In this document: positions 34,863 through 41,712 of the stretch, piece by piece
Position numbering within the stretch: position 1 is the first letter of the stretch
Layout: every line of letters starts with the position of its first letter
Origin: Streptomyces sp. Isolate_45
GTDB taxonomy: Bacteria; Actinomycetota; Actinomycetes; Streptomycetales; Streptomycetaceae
Length of the DNA: 41,712 nucleotides
Direction: 5' to 3'
NCBI RefSeq assembly: GCF_024721315.2
Contig: NZ_JANFAK020000071.1
Location: 1-41,712, forward strand
Position numbers and translations under genes: made by a program
The notes under the pieces: generated by a model
The model's database searches: none
What the model saw: the letters and a program-made list of their open reading frames with translations, nothing else
What the model was told of the DNA's origin: nothing

Positions 34863-37019
34863 TCAGGGGAACGACACCACCGTCGACGGGACGGTCGAGG
34901 TACCGGAGGTGGGGGCGCCGATGCCGTTGATGACGTGCTCGTACTGTCCGTTGCCGCCGAGCGAGACCACCAGCAGGTCGTGGAACCGCACGCCGGGCTT
35001 CACCGGTGCCTGGAAACCGTGTTCCTGACGGATCGTCGGATCCACGTTGTAGTAGCAGTAGCTGCCCAGGCCCCATCCCTCGTGGGTGTTCACCGAGTCG
35101 GCCACCTTGTAGGCGGCGTAGCCCTTGATCGCACCGTTCTGGATCGCGGCCTGGTTGGGCGCGTCGTACGCCTTCTCGTTCTGGAAGAAGATCGTGCGCC
35201 CGCGCTCGCCGTTCCACTCCACGTCGTACTTGTTGAAGTGCTCGACGAACAGCCCGGTGGCCAGGACGTCGTCACCGTTGACGCGGAACCCGTAGTCGGA
35301 GCGGTTGGTCTCCCAGCCCACCCCGTCCCCGTGGTCGGCCCGCCAGATCCAGGTGTGGTCGACGATGGTGTCGTGGCTGTTGACCGCCATGCCCAGCGTG
35401 GCCTTGCCCGCACCGGCCCCGCCGACCCGGATGAAGACGTCCTGCACGGTGGTCGGGTTCGCGGAGTGGTCGGTGGCGGAGCCCGCCGGGCCGACCTCCA
35501 GCAGCGTCGGCGAGTTGACCGGACCCGCGTCGATGAGGAAGCCCGCGAGGCGCACCCCGTCGACGTCGGCGACCTTCATCGCGGTCACCCCGTTGTCCGG
35601 GATGATCGTGGCCAGGCCGAGGCCGAGGACGACCGTGTCCGGACGGTTCACCTGGATGGTCCGGTCCACGTGGTAGACGCCGGGGGTGAACAGCAGGTGC
35701 AGGCCCTGCGCCAGCGCCTGGTTGATGGTCGCGGCGCTCGCGCCCGGCTTGACCACGTAGAACCGGTTCAGCGGGATCGAGGTGCCCTGCGGCGCCCCGT
35801 TGCCCCACGACGTGCCGCGGGCGTTGGTCCGCTTGGCCGGGACGAAGACCTTGTACTCGTTGCCGTCCAGGTACAGGAACGGCTTCTCGCGGGACACGGG
35901 GGTGGTGTCGAGGGTGGTGTACGGCGGGTTCGGGTACGACTGCGCCGGCGCGCCCTGGGTGCCGGAGAACACCTGGTTCCACACCGCGTTGGACCAGCCG
36001 CCGATGGAGCTGTCCCGGGTGTACCACTGCTGCTGCGAGTAGTTGCCGACCTGGCCGTCGATCCTGGAGTCGGCGATGTAGCCGCCGGAGGCCCAACCGT
36101 AGCCGTTCGGAGCCAGGTTGAGCCCGCCCTTCACGTGCATGCGGCGGAACGGCGCGGCCTGCGAGACCGCCCAACGGTTGGTGCCGTTCACCGGGTTGAG
36201 CGCGAGGTTCTCGGCCGAACGCCAGAAGTTCTGAGTGGCGTTGCCGCCGAACCAGCCCGCGTCGACGGTGACGTCCCCGTTGATCGTGGTGTCGTCGGGG
36301 CTCAGGCCGAGACCCGAGACGGAGGTGTAGAAGCCGATCTGCGCGTTGAGCCCGTTGTAGGTGCCCGGCTTGAAGAGGAACTGGTAGCGGCCGGAGCCGA
36401 ACTGGGCCGATTCCTGCTGGGCGAAGACCTCGTCCAGCTTGCCCTGGATGTTCGGCGTCGACGGATCGAAGACGATCACGTTGGGGCCGAGGTCACCGCC
36501 GCCCGGGATGACCGGTCCGGTGCCGTCGGTGCCGTAGACCTGGAACTCCCAGAGGGAGTAGCCGTAGCCGGTGGTGCGCTCGGTGCCATGCACCCGGACG
36601 TACCGGGCCGTGCCGGATATGTCGTGGGTGGTGGTCCCGCCGACTCCGGCGGAGGTCGAGTAGGCCGTGGACCAGGAGCTGCCGTCGTTGGACAGCTCGA
36701 TCCGGTACGCCTTGGCGGCGGCGGTCTCCCAGCGCAGCACCACCTGACCGAGCTGGGCGGGCGCGCCGAGGTCGACCTGTATCCACTGCGGGTCGGCGAA
36801 CCCGCTGGACCAGCGGGTGCCGTTGTCGCCGTCCACGGCCGCGGCGGCCGGGGTGCCGGCGTTCTCGATCGAGGAGGCGGTGGTGGGCTTGCCCTGGGAG
36901 AGGAGCGTGGGCGCCGCGGTGGCGGCGGTGCCGGGGAGCAGCACGAGCAGGGCCGCGACCAGGGCGGCGGCGAGGGCCGCGACCGTCAGTCGGGGCGGGT
37001 GATCGGAGAGGCGTGGCAT
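34863..37019 (-). CDS. Secreted CBM32 + right-handed beta-helix protein (putative polysaccharide-active enzyme)
   Basis: 718 residues. Signal peptide about 1-36 (VAALAAALVAALLVLLPGT, cleavage near TAAP). The F5/8-type-C (CBM32) domain (about 38-165) ends GYGYSLWEFQVYG, closely like the CBM32 of the glycosidase at 31874. The rest (about 170-718) is a repetitive beta-helix with GLGLATIIPDNG, GVRLAGFLIDAG, HDTIVDHTWIWRADHGDGVG and VWNQVFSG segments, in the style of GH55/GH87/pectate-lyase-like folds. Related proteins are often mislabelled adenylyl cyclase or coagulation factor. The DHGDG and NGDD acidic clusters are candidate active-site residues. The ATG at 37019 is chosen for AGGAG 8 nt upstream. 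Probably attacks a fungal or plant glucan; substrate not known. Confidence 0.88.
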   Translation of the reverse strand: MPRLSDHPPRLTVAALAAALVAALLVLLPGTAATAAPTLLSQGKPTTASSIENAGTPAAAAVDGDNGTRWSSGFADPQWIQVDLGAPAQLGQVVLRWETAAAKAYRIELSNDGSSWSTAYSTSAGVGGTTTHDISGTARYVRVHGTERTTGYGYSLWEFQVYGTDGTGPVIPGGGDLGPNVIVFDPSTPNIQGKLDEVFAQQESAQFGSGRYQFLFKPGTYNGLNAQIGFYTSVSGLGLSPDDTTINGDVTVDAGWFGGNATQNFWRSAENLALNPVNGTNRWAVSQAAPFRRMHVKGGLNLAPNGYGWASGGYIADSRIDGQVGNYSQQQWYTRDSSIGGWSNAVWNQVFSGTQGAPAQSYPNPPYTTLDTTPVSREKPFLYLDGNEYKVFVPAKRTNARGTSWGNGAPQGTSIPLNRFYVVKPGASAATINQALAQGLHLLFTPGVYHVDRTIQVNRPDTVVLGLGLATIIPDNGVTAMKVADVDGVRLAGFLIDAGPVNSPTLLEVGPAGSATDHSANPTTVQDVFIRVGGAGAGKATLGMAVNSHDTIVDHTWIWRADHGDGVGWETNRSDYGFRVNGDDVLATGLFVEHFNKYDVEWNGERGRTIFFQNEKAYDAPNQAAIQNGAIKGYAAYKVADSVNTHEGWGLGSYCYYNVDPTIRQEHGFQAPVKPGVRFHDLLVVSLGGNGQYEHVINGIGAPTSGTSTVPSTVVSFP

Positions 37020-37102
37020 GGGGGGCACTCCTGACGTCTGGGATCCGGGGGGATCGAAGCGTGAGTGAACTGCCCGCCACGGAGGCCGTCAAGGGGTTCA
37101 GC

Positions 37103-37112
37103 GTTCATGAAC
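37103..37112. promoter_or_regulatory. Palindrome GTTCATGAAC in the beta-helix gene promoter
   Basis: A perfect 10-bp palindrome sits where the -10 of the minus-strand promoter is expected, 84 bp before the start codon. It differs from the LacI operators, so a separate regulator is possible. Confidence 0.35.
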
Positions 37113-37227
37113 CGAAGATCCAACGGTGTGTCAATTGGCCATCAGGCCTGTGAACTTGGAGTTTCTTCAATCCTTGTGAAAAGTGTTGACGAAAAATCCC
37201 CGCGAGGCTCTACTGAGGCTCCTGACC

Positions 37228-37264
37228 GCTCCGTTCCGCCGTGCCCGCTGAGGCGGGACGGAGC
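37228..37264. terminator. Hairpin downstream of the RNA-repair operon
   Basis: GCTCCGTTCCGCC (37228-37240) pairs with 37252-37264 (13 bp including one T-G pair) around an 11-nt loop. It lies 106 bp past the stop of the fusion gene. It may terminate that operon. Confidence 0.5.
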
Positions 37265-37369
37265 TTCGGGCAGACTCGGGCCGCGTTTCTTCCGGCTTCG
37301 GGAAGTGTCCGTACGAAGGGGGCGGATGGCGTCGTGCGTTCGCTACTCGTCGCCATCGGCCGTGCCCCG

Positions 37370-40300
37370 TCAGATCAGGTCCGGCACCTCGCCGCAAGCG
37401 GCCCGATCGACCTCGACGCCCGGCAGGGTCGCGCACCACGCGGCGGTGAGCGCTTCCAGCCGGCCCGCGTCGGGCGGCGCGGCCCCCAGGCCGACCGCGT
37501 AGCGGGCCAGGGTGCCGGACAGCTCGAAGGGGCGCGGCCAGGCGTGCGCGTCGGCCGCCCCGGCCTCCTCCAGCGCGCCGAGCAGGGACCGCAGCCGGCC
37601 CCGGGCCCGTCCCAGGTTGTCCTCGAACTCCCGCGGCCCGTCACCCCGTACGGTCACCACGGCCCACGCCGCGTGCCGACGGTGCAGCGGCGGGGCGGAC
37701 AGCAACCGTTCGAAGCCGCCCGGCTCCGCGTCGAGGACCTCCCACGCCCGGTACAGCTCCCGCACGAGCAGGTCCCGCAGACCGGCCCCGACCTGAGCCG
37801 TGCAACTGCGCACCGGTTCGGACGGGGTCAACACGGTGACCGGCGCGGACCCCTCCCCACGCCGGCCGGTGGGCAGCAGCTCCACCGGTTCGTTCCAGTC
37901 CCAGGCGGCCCACGTCCCGAAGAACTCCCGCAGCAGCGCCGTCGGTTCCAGGTCCGGGGCCGTGCGGACGGTCCTGGCCGCCAGCACCGCCCAGGCCAGC
38001 CCCGGCAGGCCCCCGAAGGGCGCCGAGTCCAGACCGCGGGCCCGCGCCCAGGACTTCACCGCCAGCGCCAACCCGGAGAAGGCGGCCCGCTCCGCGCCCA
38101 CGGACTCCCGTACGGCGTCCGCGTCGCTCAGCGCGCTGAGCGCCACCGCGGCCGCCCCGGCGAGCTCCGCCCGCCGCGCGACGGCCGAGGCGGGGTCCGT
38201 CCCGCCGGTGGCGACCACCACCAGGTCCACGTCCCGCTGTCCGAGGCGCAGCCGCAACCCCGGCACCCGCGCGCCCGTGACCTCCCGCAGCCGCTCAGCC
38301 TCCGGCAGGGCGGCCGCCACCCGCTCCCGCAGCCCGCCGGTGCCGGGGTCGCCCGGCACCAGCGCCACCAGGTCCAGATCGGCCCACGCGGGCGCGCACG
38401 CCATCCGCCGCGATCCCGCGACCCGCACCACCGCACCGTCCCCGAGTGCGGCCGTGACACGCTCCACGACCGCCGCGACGGAGAGCTGCCGTTCGTCCTG
38501 CGGGGGCCGCTTCGGCAACGGCGGCGCGGCCCGCCCCGGCAACGCCGTGTCCTGCCGGGACAACGCCGCGCCCCGCTCGGGCAACGCCGTGTCCTGCCGG
38601 GGCAACGCCGCGCCCCGCTGGGGGAACACGGTGTCCTGCCGGGGCAACGCCGCGCCCCGCTGGGGGAACACGGTGTCTCGCCCCGGCAACGCCGCGCCCT
38701 GCCCGGACACCGCCGCGCCCTGCCCGGGCAACGCCGTGTCCCTCTCGGGCAAGGCCGTGTCGCGTTCGGGCGACGCCGTCCGCCGCTCCGGCGGCGCGGT
38801 GTCCCGTTCGGGCGGCGAACCGTCCCCCGCCGGGCCCGACGCGGTCCGCCGCTGCAGCGCCCCTCCCCGCCCCGTCGACGCCCCACCCCGTACCGCCGAA
38901 GCCCCGTCCCACGGATCCGTCCGGTACGCGGCCAGGGGCGACGGCTCGGGCAGCAGGCACACCTCGCCCGTGCCGAGTTCCACGGTCGCCCGGACCACCA
39001 TCGGACCGTCGCCGCGCCGCGACAGCACCGAGAGCCGCCCGACCTCCGCACTGCGCCCGCCGGCCAGTCGGGCCCCGAACTCCCGCTCCGCGCGCCGCGG
39101 ATCAGGGCTGTGCCCCAGGGTCAGGTGCGGGGTGTACCCGGCCCCACGGGAGCGCCCCGCACAGCCCGGGAACCGTTCCACCAGCGCCCGCCGCAGCTCC
39201 TGCCAAGGACCCTCACCGGCCGCCGCCGGGTCCAGCCACAGCGTGGCTCCCTCCCGGCCCCCGAAGGAGCGCACGCCCTCAAGCCGCGCGGCGAACGGCT
39301 CCGTCGCGGCCGCGACGCCCGCCAGCAGTGGCAGCGCCTCGTCGAAGGAGGACTCCGGCACGAAGCCGAAGAGCAGGTTCACGTGCGCCGGCCACCGCCC
39401 GTACGCCGGGTCGTGCCGCTGTCGCAACTCCGCCACCGCCGCGTCCGCGGGAGGCAGCCACGCCACCGCCGTCCGCGCGGTCGCCGCCGCGTCGAGCCGC
39501 GCCGGCCCCTCGCCGACGGCGGCGTACTCCAGCGTGGCCTCCACCCCGTAGTGGTCCGAGATGAACAGACCTTCCGGCGCGGGGGAGTCACCGCGCAGGC
39601 CGGCCGCCCGCACCCGGGCGGCCGCCGATCGGAGCAGGATCCGGTCCAGCCGGCCCGGCCGGCCCGTCAGGGAACCCACCGCGGCCAGCGGGTTGCCCAC
39701 CGGATCGAACGTCGGGGTGTCGTCGTCCGCGCCGTGCGCCTCGGTCCACGCGTCCCGCAGGCCCAGCGCGGCCGCCGGCCCCCGCGCCCCGGACCGGCCG
39801 TCGTTGAAATCCCCGAGCAGCGCCAGATCCGCGTCGAGGCCGGCCGTCCCCTCGGCGATCCGCGCCAGCTCCTCCTCCCGCCGTCCGGCACCGTTCTCGG
39901 TGTGGTCGCTGGTCAGGTGGGTGGCGGCGACGACGAGCGGCCCCACCGCGGTGTCCACGGTGATGGCGGCGACCCCCTTGTGCCTCCGCAACATGTGCAA
40001 CCCCGCCTCCCGCACCGGCAGCCGGCTCAGCAGGAGCAGCCCGCAACCGGACACGTCCCCGCCGTACGGATCCGTGCCCAGGACGTACCCGTCACGGACC
40101 CAGGGCGCGGCCAGCACCAGCTTCAGCAGGGCGGGTTCGACCTCCTGGAGCGCGATCACGTCGGCGTCGGCGGCCGCCAGGTCGGCCAGCAGCAGCGGCC
40201 TGCGCAGCGCCGTGGAGATGAGCGGGGCGTCGTAGCGGTCCCACAGGGTGTTCCAGGTCAACAGCCGCACCCGCTCCGGGGCCGCGGTGACGGGCCTCAC

Positions 40301-40693
40301 CGTGACTGGCCCTGCGGCGACGTGCCCCGCCGTGAGGAGACCCGCCGCGACGGTACCCGCCCGCGCCGGCCGCCAGGCACCACCGTCGGCCGGGTCCCAC
40401 GCGTGCGGGGTCCGGACACCGAAGAAGGGGGCGTCCAGCAGGCGCCGTTCGCGCACCCGCCCCGCCGGGGTCGTGTCGATCAGGTCCACACCGGTCGCAC
40501 GGTCCCACACCAGCTCGCCGTCCGCCTCCACGAACAAAACCCGGTGCCACGGGATGTCGCCCCCCGGCACGAACGACGGCAACGGCACCCGCTTGGGATC
40601 GGCCCCGCGCTGGAGCAGCCCGAGCGTGAACCGCGCCGGATCGAACCGGGGATCCCAGTGGACCTGGTGGTAGAGCTGCTCACTGGTCCGCAT
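37370..40693 (-). CDS. RNA-repair fusion: MJ1316 (DUF504) - EEP nuclease - 2H phosphoesterase - poly(A)-polymerase-like
   Basis: 1107 residues, cytoplasmic. (1) MJ1316/DUF504 RNA-end recognition domain, about 3-75 (VPLPSFVPGGDIPWHRVLFV). (2) Endonuclease/exonuclease/phosphatase domain, about 140-395: N148, E184 in ALQEVE, H259, D295/N297 in GDFND, D380-H381 in SDHYG. (3) 2H (LigT-like) domain, about 405-595: H437-V-N439 and H523-L-T525. (4) Linker 628-725 of 14 heptapeptide repeats. (5) Poly(A)-polymerase-like nucleotidyltransferase, about 735-1100: GS at 760-761, catalytic D772 and D774 (ADLDLV), D823 (DVDLV), and the central-domain stretch VKSWARARGLDSAPFGGLPG, with the look of eukaryotic-type enzymes. 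The start ATG (40693) shares one base with the upstream stop (TGATG), so translation is coupled to the HD/kinase gene. Inferred role: recognise, trim, open cyclic phosphates and re-tail damaged RNA. Confidence 0.88.
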   Translation of the reverse strand: MRTSEQLYHQVHWDPRFDPARFTLGLLQRGADPKRVPLPSFVPGGDIPWHRVLFVEADGELVWDRATGVDLIDTTPAGRVRERRLLDAPFFGVRTPHAWDPADGGAWRPARAGTVAAGLLTAGHVAAGPVTVRPVTAAPERVRLLTWNTLWDRYDAPLISTALRRPLLLADLAAADADVIALQEVEPALLKLVLAAPWVRDGYVLGTDPYGGDVSGCGLLLLSRLPVREAGLHMLRRHKGVAAITVDTAVGPLVVAATHLTSDHTENGAGRREEELARIAEGTAGLDADLALLGDFNDGRSGARGPAAALGLRDAWTEAHGADDDTPTFDPVGNPLAAVGSLTGRPGRLDRILLRSAAARVRAAGLRGDSPAPEGLFISDHYGVEATLEYAAVGEGPARLDAAATARTAVAWLPPADAAVAELRQRHDPAYGRWPAHVNLLFGFVPESSFDEALPLLAGVAAATEPFAARLEGVRSFGGREGATLWLDPAAAGEGPWQELRRALVERFPGCAGRSRGAGYTPHLTLGHSPDPRRAEREFGARLAGGRSAEVGRLSVLSRRGDGPMVVRATVELGTGEVCLLPEPSPLAAYRTDPWDGASAVRGGASTGRGGALQRRTASGPAGDGSPPERDTAPPERRTASPERDTALPERDTALPGQGAAVSGQGAALPGRDTVFPQRGAALPRQDTVFPQRGAALPRQDTALPERGAALSRQDTALPGRAAPPLPKRPPQDERQLSVAAVVERVTAALGDGAVVRVAGSRRMACAPAWADLDLVALVPGDPGTGGLRERVAAALPEAERLREVTGARVPGLRLRLGQRDVDLVVVATGGTDPASAVARRAELAGAAAVALSALSDADAVRESVGAERAAFSGLALAVKSWARARGLDSAPFGGLPGLAWAVLAARTVRTAPDLEPTALLREFFGTWAAWDWNEPVELLPTGRRGEGSAPVTVLTPSEPVRSCTAQVGAGLRDLLVRELYRAWEVLDAEPGGFERLLSAPPLHRRHAAWAVVTVRGDGPREFEDNLGRARGRLRSLLGALEEAGAADAHAWPRPFELSGTLARYAVGLGAAPPDAGRLEALTAAWCATLPGVEVDRAACGEVPDLI
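38519..38812 (-). repeat. Fourteen 21-bp repeats encoding a heptapeptide linker
   Basis: About 14 in-frame 21-bp units encode degenerate heptads (PERDTAL, PQRGAAL, PRQDTVF) in the fusion protein, residues 628-725. Some units alternate as 42-bp pairs that are nearly identical (around 38600-38690), indicating recent expansion. They form a flexible tether between the 2H and polymerase domains. Confidence 0.85.
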
Positions 40694-41712
40694 CAGACGT
40701 ACTCCCCCGTGCCGTTGCCTGCCGTGCCGCCGCCGCCGGTGCCGCGGCTTCGGCCTCCCGTGCCGACGCCCTCGGCGTCGTTCCCGCCGGCCCGGCCGCC
40801 CGGCCCGACCGCCTCGCCCAGCCCGCCCGCGGTGTCCTCGACGGTGCCGCCCTCGCCGATGTACCAGGTCCGGTGCGCCTGACCCGGGTAGGGCGGGCTG
40901 AACCGGCGCAACTGCCCGACCAGCACGGCCGCCGGCACGGGATGCGCCCGTACGCCGTTGCGCCGCAGCAACTCCGCCTCCCCGACGAGCACCACCGCGT
41001 GCGTGACCAGCGCGTCCCGGCGCCGCGCCACGCCGCCGGCCAGGCCGCGCTGCTGCTCGGTCAGCGAGGTGGCGTCCCACACCACCGTTCCGCCGGCGGC
41101 CAGGGCCCGGTCCAGCCGGTCCAGGCCCTCGCGCAGGACCTCCGGATTGGCCCGCTGGTCGGCGCGAGCGCCCCGGTCGGCGCGCAGGTCGTCGAGGCCG
41201 ACGTACGCGTCCACCCCCGGCAGGGTGCGCGCGAAGGTGCTCTTGCCGCTGCCCGAGGGCCCGCACAACTGCACCAGCCGCGGCCGGGACGCCGCGTCCC
41301 GCCACCGCCAGGTCGCCGCCACCGCCTCCTCCGCGGTGGACACCCCGCCCCGTCCGAAGGCCTCGCGGGCCTCGGCCCAACACCGGTCCGCCGCGTCCCC
41401 GTCCAGGCCCGCCAGGGCCCCGCGCAAGCCGGCCCGGAGCTCGCCCAGCGGGTCCACGCCGAGCAGCCCCGCCTCCTCGGCGTACAGCGCGGACCACTCC
41501 GCGCACTCCCGCGCCCCGTCCGCGCCCCCGGGCACCGAGAGCGCCAGCGCGTGCAGCACCCCGAGGTCGGCGGCCGCCGCCATGCGTACCAACCCGGCCC
41601 GCCGCCGCTCGTCCGGGAACGGCCGGCGCACCGCCGGGTACAGCCCCACCAGGTCGGCGACCCGGCGCGCCGCGGCCATGCCGAGCGGCCCCGCGGCCAG
41701 CCGCGCCGCGAG
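40693..41712 (-). CDS. HD phosphohydrolase - polynucleotide kinase (HD-Pnk-like), N-terminus outside the window
   Basis: 339 codons are visible; the frame runs open through the right edge, so the first part, where the HD-domain metal residues should lie, is missing. The visible start (AARLAAGPLGMAAARRVADL, then PFPDERRRAGLVRMAAAADL) resembles the C-terminal helices of HD-type nucleotidyltransferase/phosphohydrolase proteins. The kinase part has a P-loop GPSGSGKS (about 41239-41262), a Walker-B/DATSLT motif (VVWDATSLTEQQRG) typical of T4 Pnk-like 5'-OH kinases, and a C-terminal lid region. A Gly-rich tail (about 50 residues) ends the protein. HD-Pnk enzymes known from Runella remove 2',3'-phosphates and phosphorylate 5'-OH RNA ends. 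The gene overlaps the repair fusion by one base. Confidence 0.82.
   Translation of the reverse strand, partial: LAARLAAGPLGMAAARRVADLVGLYPAVRRPFPDERRRAGLVRMAAAADLGVLHALALSVPGGADGARECAEWSALYAEEAGLLGVDPLGELRAGLRGALAGLDGDAADRCWAEAREAFGRGGVSTAEEAVAATWRWRDAASRPRLVQLCGPSGSGKSTFARTLPGVDAYVGLDDLRADRGARADQRANPEVLREGLDRLDRALAAGGTVVWDATSLTEQQRGLAGGVARRRDALVTHAVVLVGEAELLRRNGVRAHPVPAAVLVGQLRRFSPPYPGQAHRTWYIGEGGTVEDTAGGLGEAVGPGGRAGGNDAEGVGTGGRSRGTGGGGTAGNGTGEYV

Larger units (their letters stand above)
37020..37369. other. Intergenic region with promoter elements
   Basis: 350 bp between the beta-helix gene (start 37019) and the 3' end of the RNA-repair fusion (37370). It is clearly less GC-rich near 37100-37200. 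A minus-strand -35 TTGACA (37134-37129) precedes a weak -10 near 37111-37106 that overlaps the palindrome GTTCATGAAC (37103-37112). A plus-strand TTGACG near 37186 has no gene to serve. No convincing ORF. Confidence 0.5.

Noticed and set aside
34299..37034. A 911-codon open frame on the plus strand
   Set aside because: It covers the beta-helix gene and the DUF1996 5' end on the opposite strand; those have signal peptides, domains and ribosome sites, this one has none.
38519..38812. Regular repeats considered as a CRISPR array
   Set aside because: The units are 21-bp multiples, degenerate, without unique spacers and in frame with the surrounding gene; they encode a protein linker.
37241..40882. 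A 1213-codon open frame on the plus strand
   Set aside because: It is antisense to the RNA-repair fusion; its product is arginine/proline/glycine-rich with no domain, as expected for a shadow frame of high-GC coding DNA.
40691..41679. ATG at 41679 considered as the true start of the kinase gene
   Set aside because: The frame stays open with coding-like residues (AARLAAGPLG) to the window edge, so the start lies outside.

Overview
The window looks like chromosomal DNA of a Streptomyces-type actinomycete. GC is very high, third codon positions are almost always G or C, GTG and TTG starts occur, and lipoproteins, LacI/ROK-controlled sugar genes and secreted carbohydrate enzymes with discoidin (CBM32) domains are frequent. 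I saw no rRNA, tRNA, insertion sequence, prophage or CRISPR array. The left end (1-104) is a G/C homopolymer block that is probably a contig-end artefact. The right end cuts through a gene.

Left part (1-18 kb): a divergent metal-resistance pair (ArsR-type zinc-site sensor and P1B-4 metal ATPase) shares an operator-promoter. It is followed by small hypothetical genes, a MerR regulator with a GyrI-like sensor domain, a lipoprotein, an MFS exporter, an anchored peptidoglycan-binding protein, a HAD phosphatase and a FabG-like SDR. Next come an Rnl5-type RNA ligase, an RmlD-like reductase, an ABC exporter, and two more SDRs flanking a TetR regulator. Three gene remnants lie here: the N-terminus of an alpha/beta hydrolase (8429-8583), and a divergent Rrf2 regulator / NAD(P)-binding oxidoreductase pair in which both genes have lost their 5' ends at one junction marked by four CCGGTA repeats (17306-18055).

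Middle part (18-32 kb): a CocE/NonD-type hydrolase, then carbohydrate use. A GH3 beta-glucosidase and a LacI regulator form an operon behind a perfect 16-bp palindromic operator. A ROK regulator is divergent from a complete sugar ABC operon (binding lipoprotein, two permeases, GH1 beta-glucosidase). A quinone-oxidoreductase-like gene follows. Right of it are three exported proteins: a beta-helix protein with CBM32, a DUF1996 protein, and a TIM-barrel glycosidase with CBM32. A near-copy of the LacI operator sits in front of the DUF1996/glycosidase pair, suggesting that one LacI protein controls both loci.

Right end (37.4-41.7 kb): the most notable locus. Two genes overlapping by one base encode (i) an HD plus polynucleotide-kinase protein (N-terminus outside the window) and (ii) a 1107-residue fusion of an MJ1316/DUF504 RNA-end recognition domain, an EEP nuclease/phosphatase, a 2H (LigT-like) phosphoesterase, a heptapeptide-repeat linker and a eukaryotic-type poly(A)-polymerase-like nucleotidyltransferase. 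With the Rnl5-type ligase at 10.3 kb, the window carries the activities expected of an RNA end-healing, tailing and sealing system.
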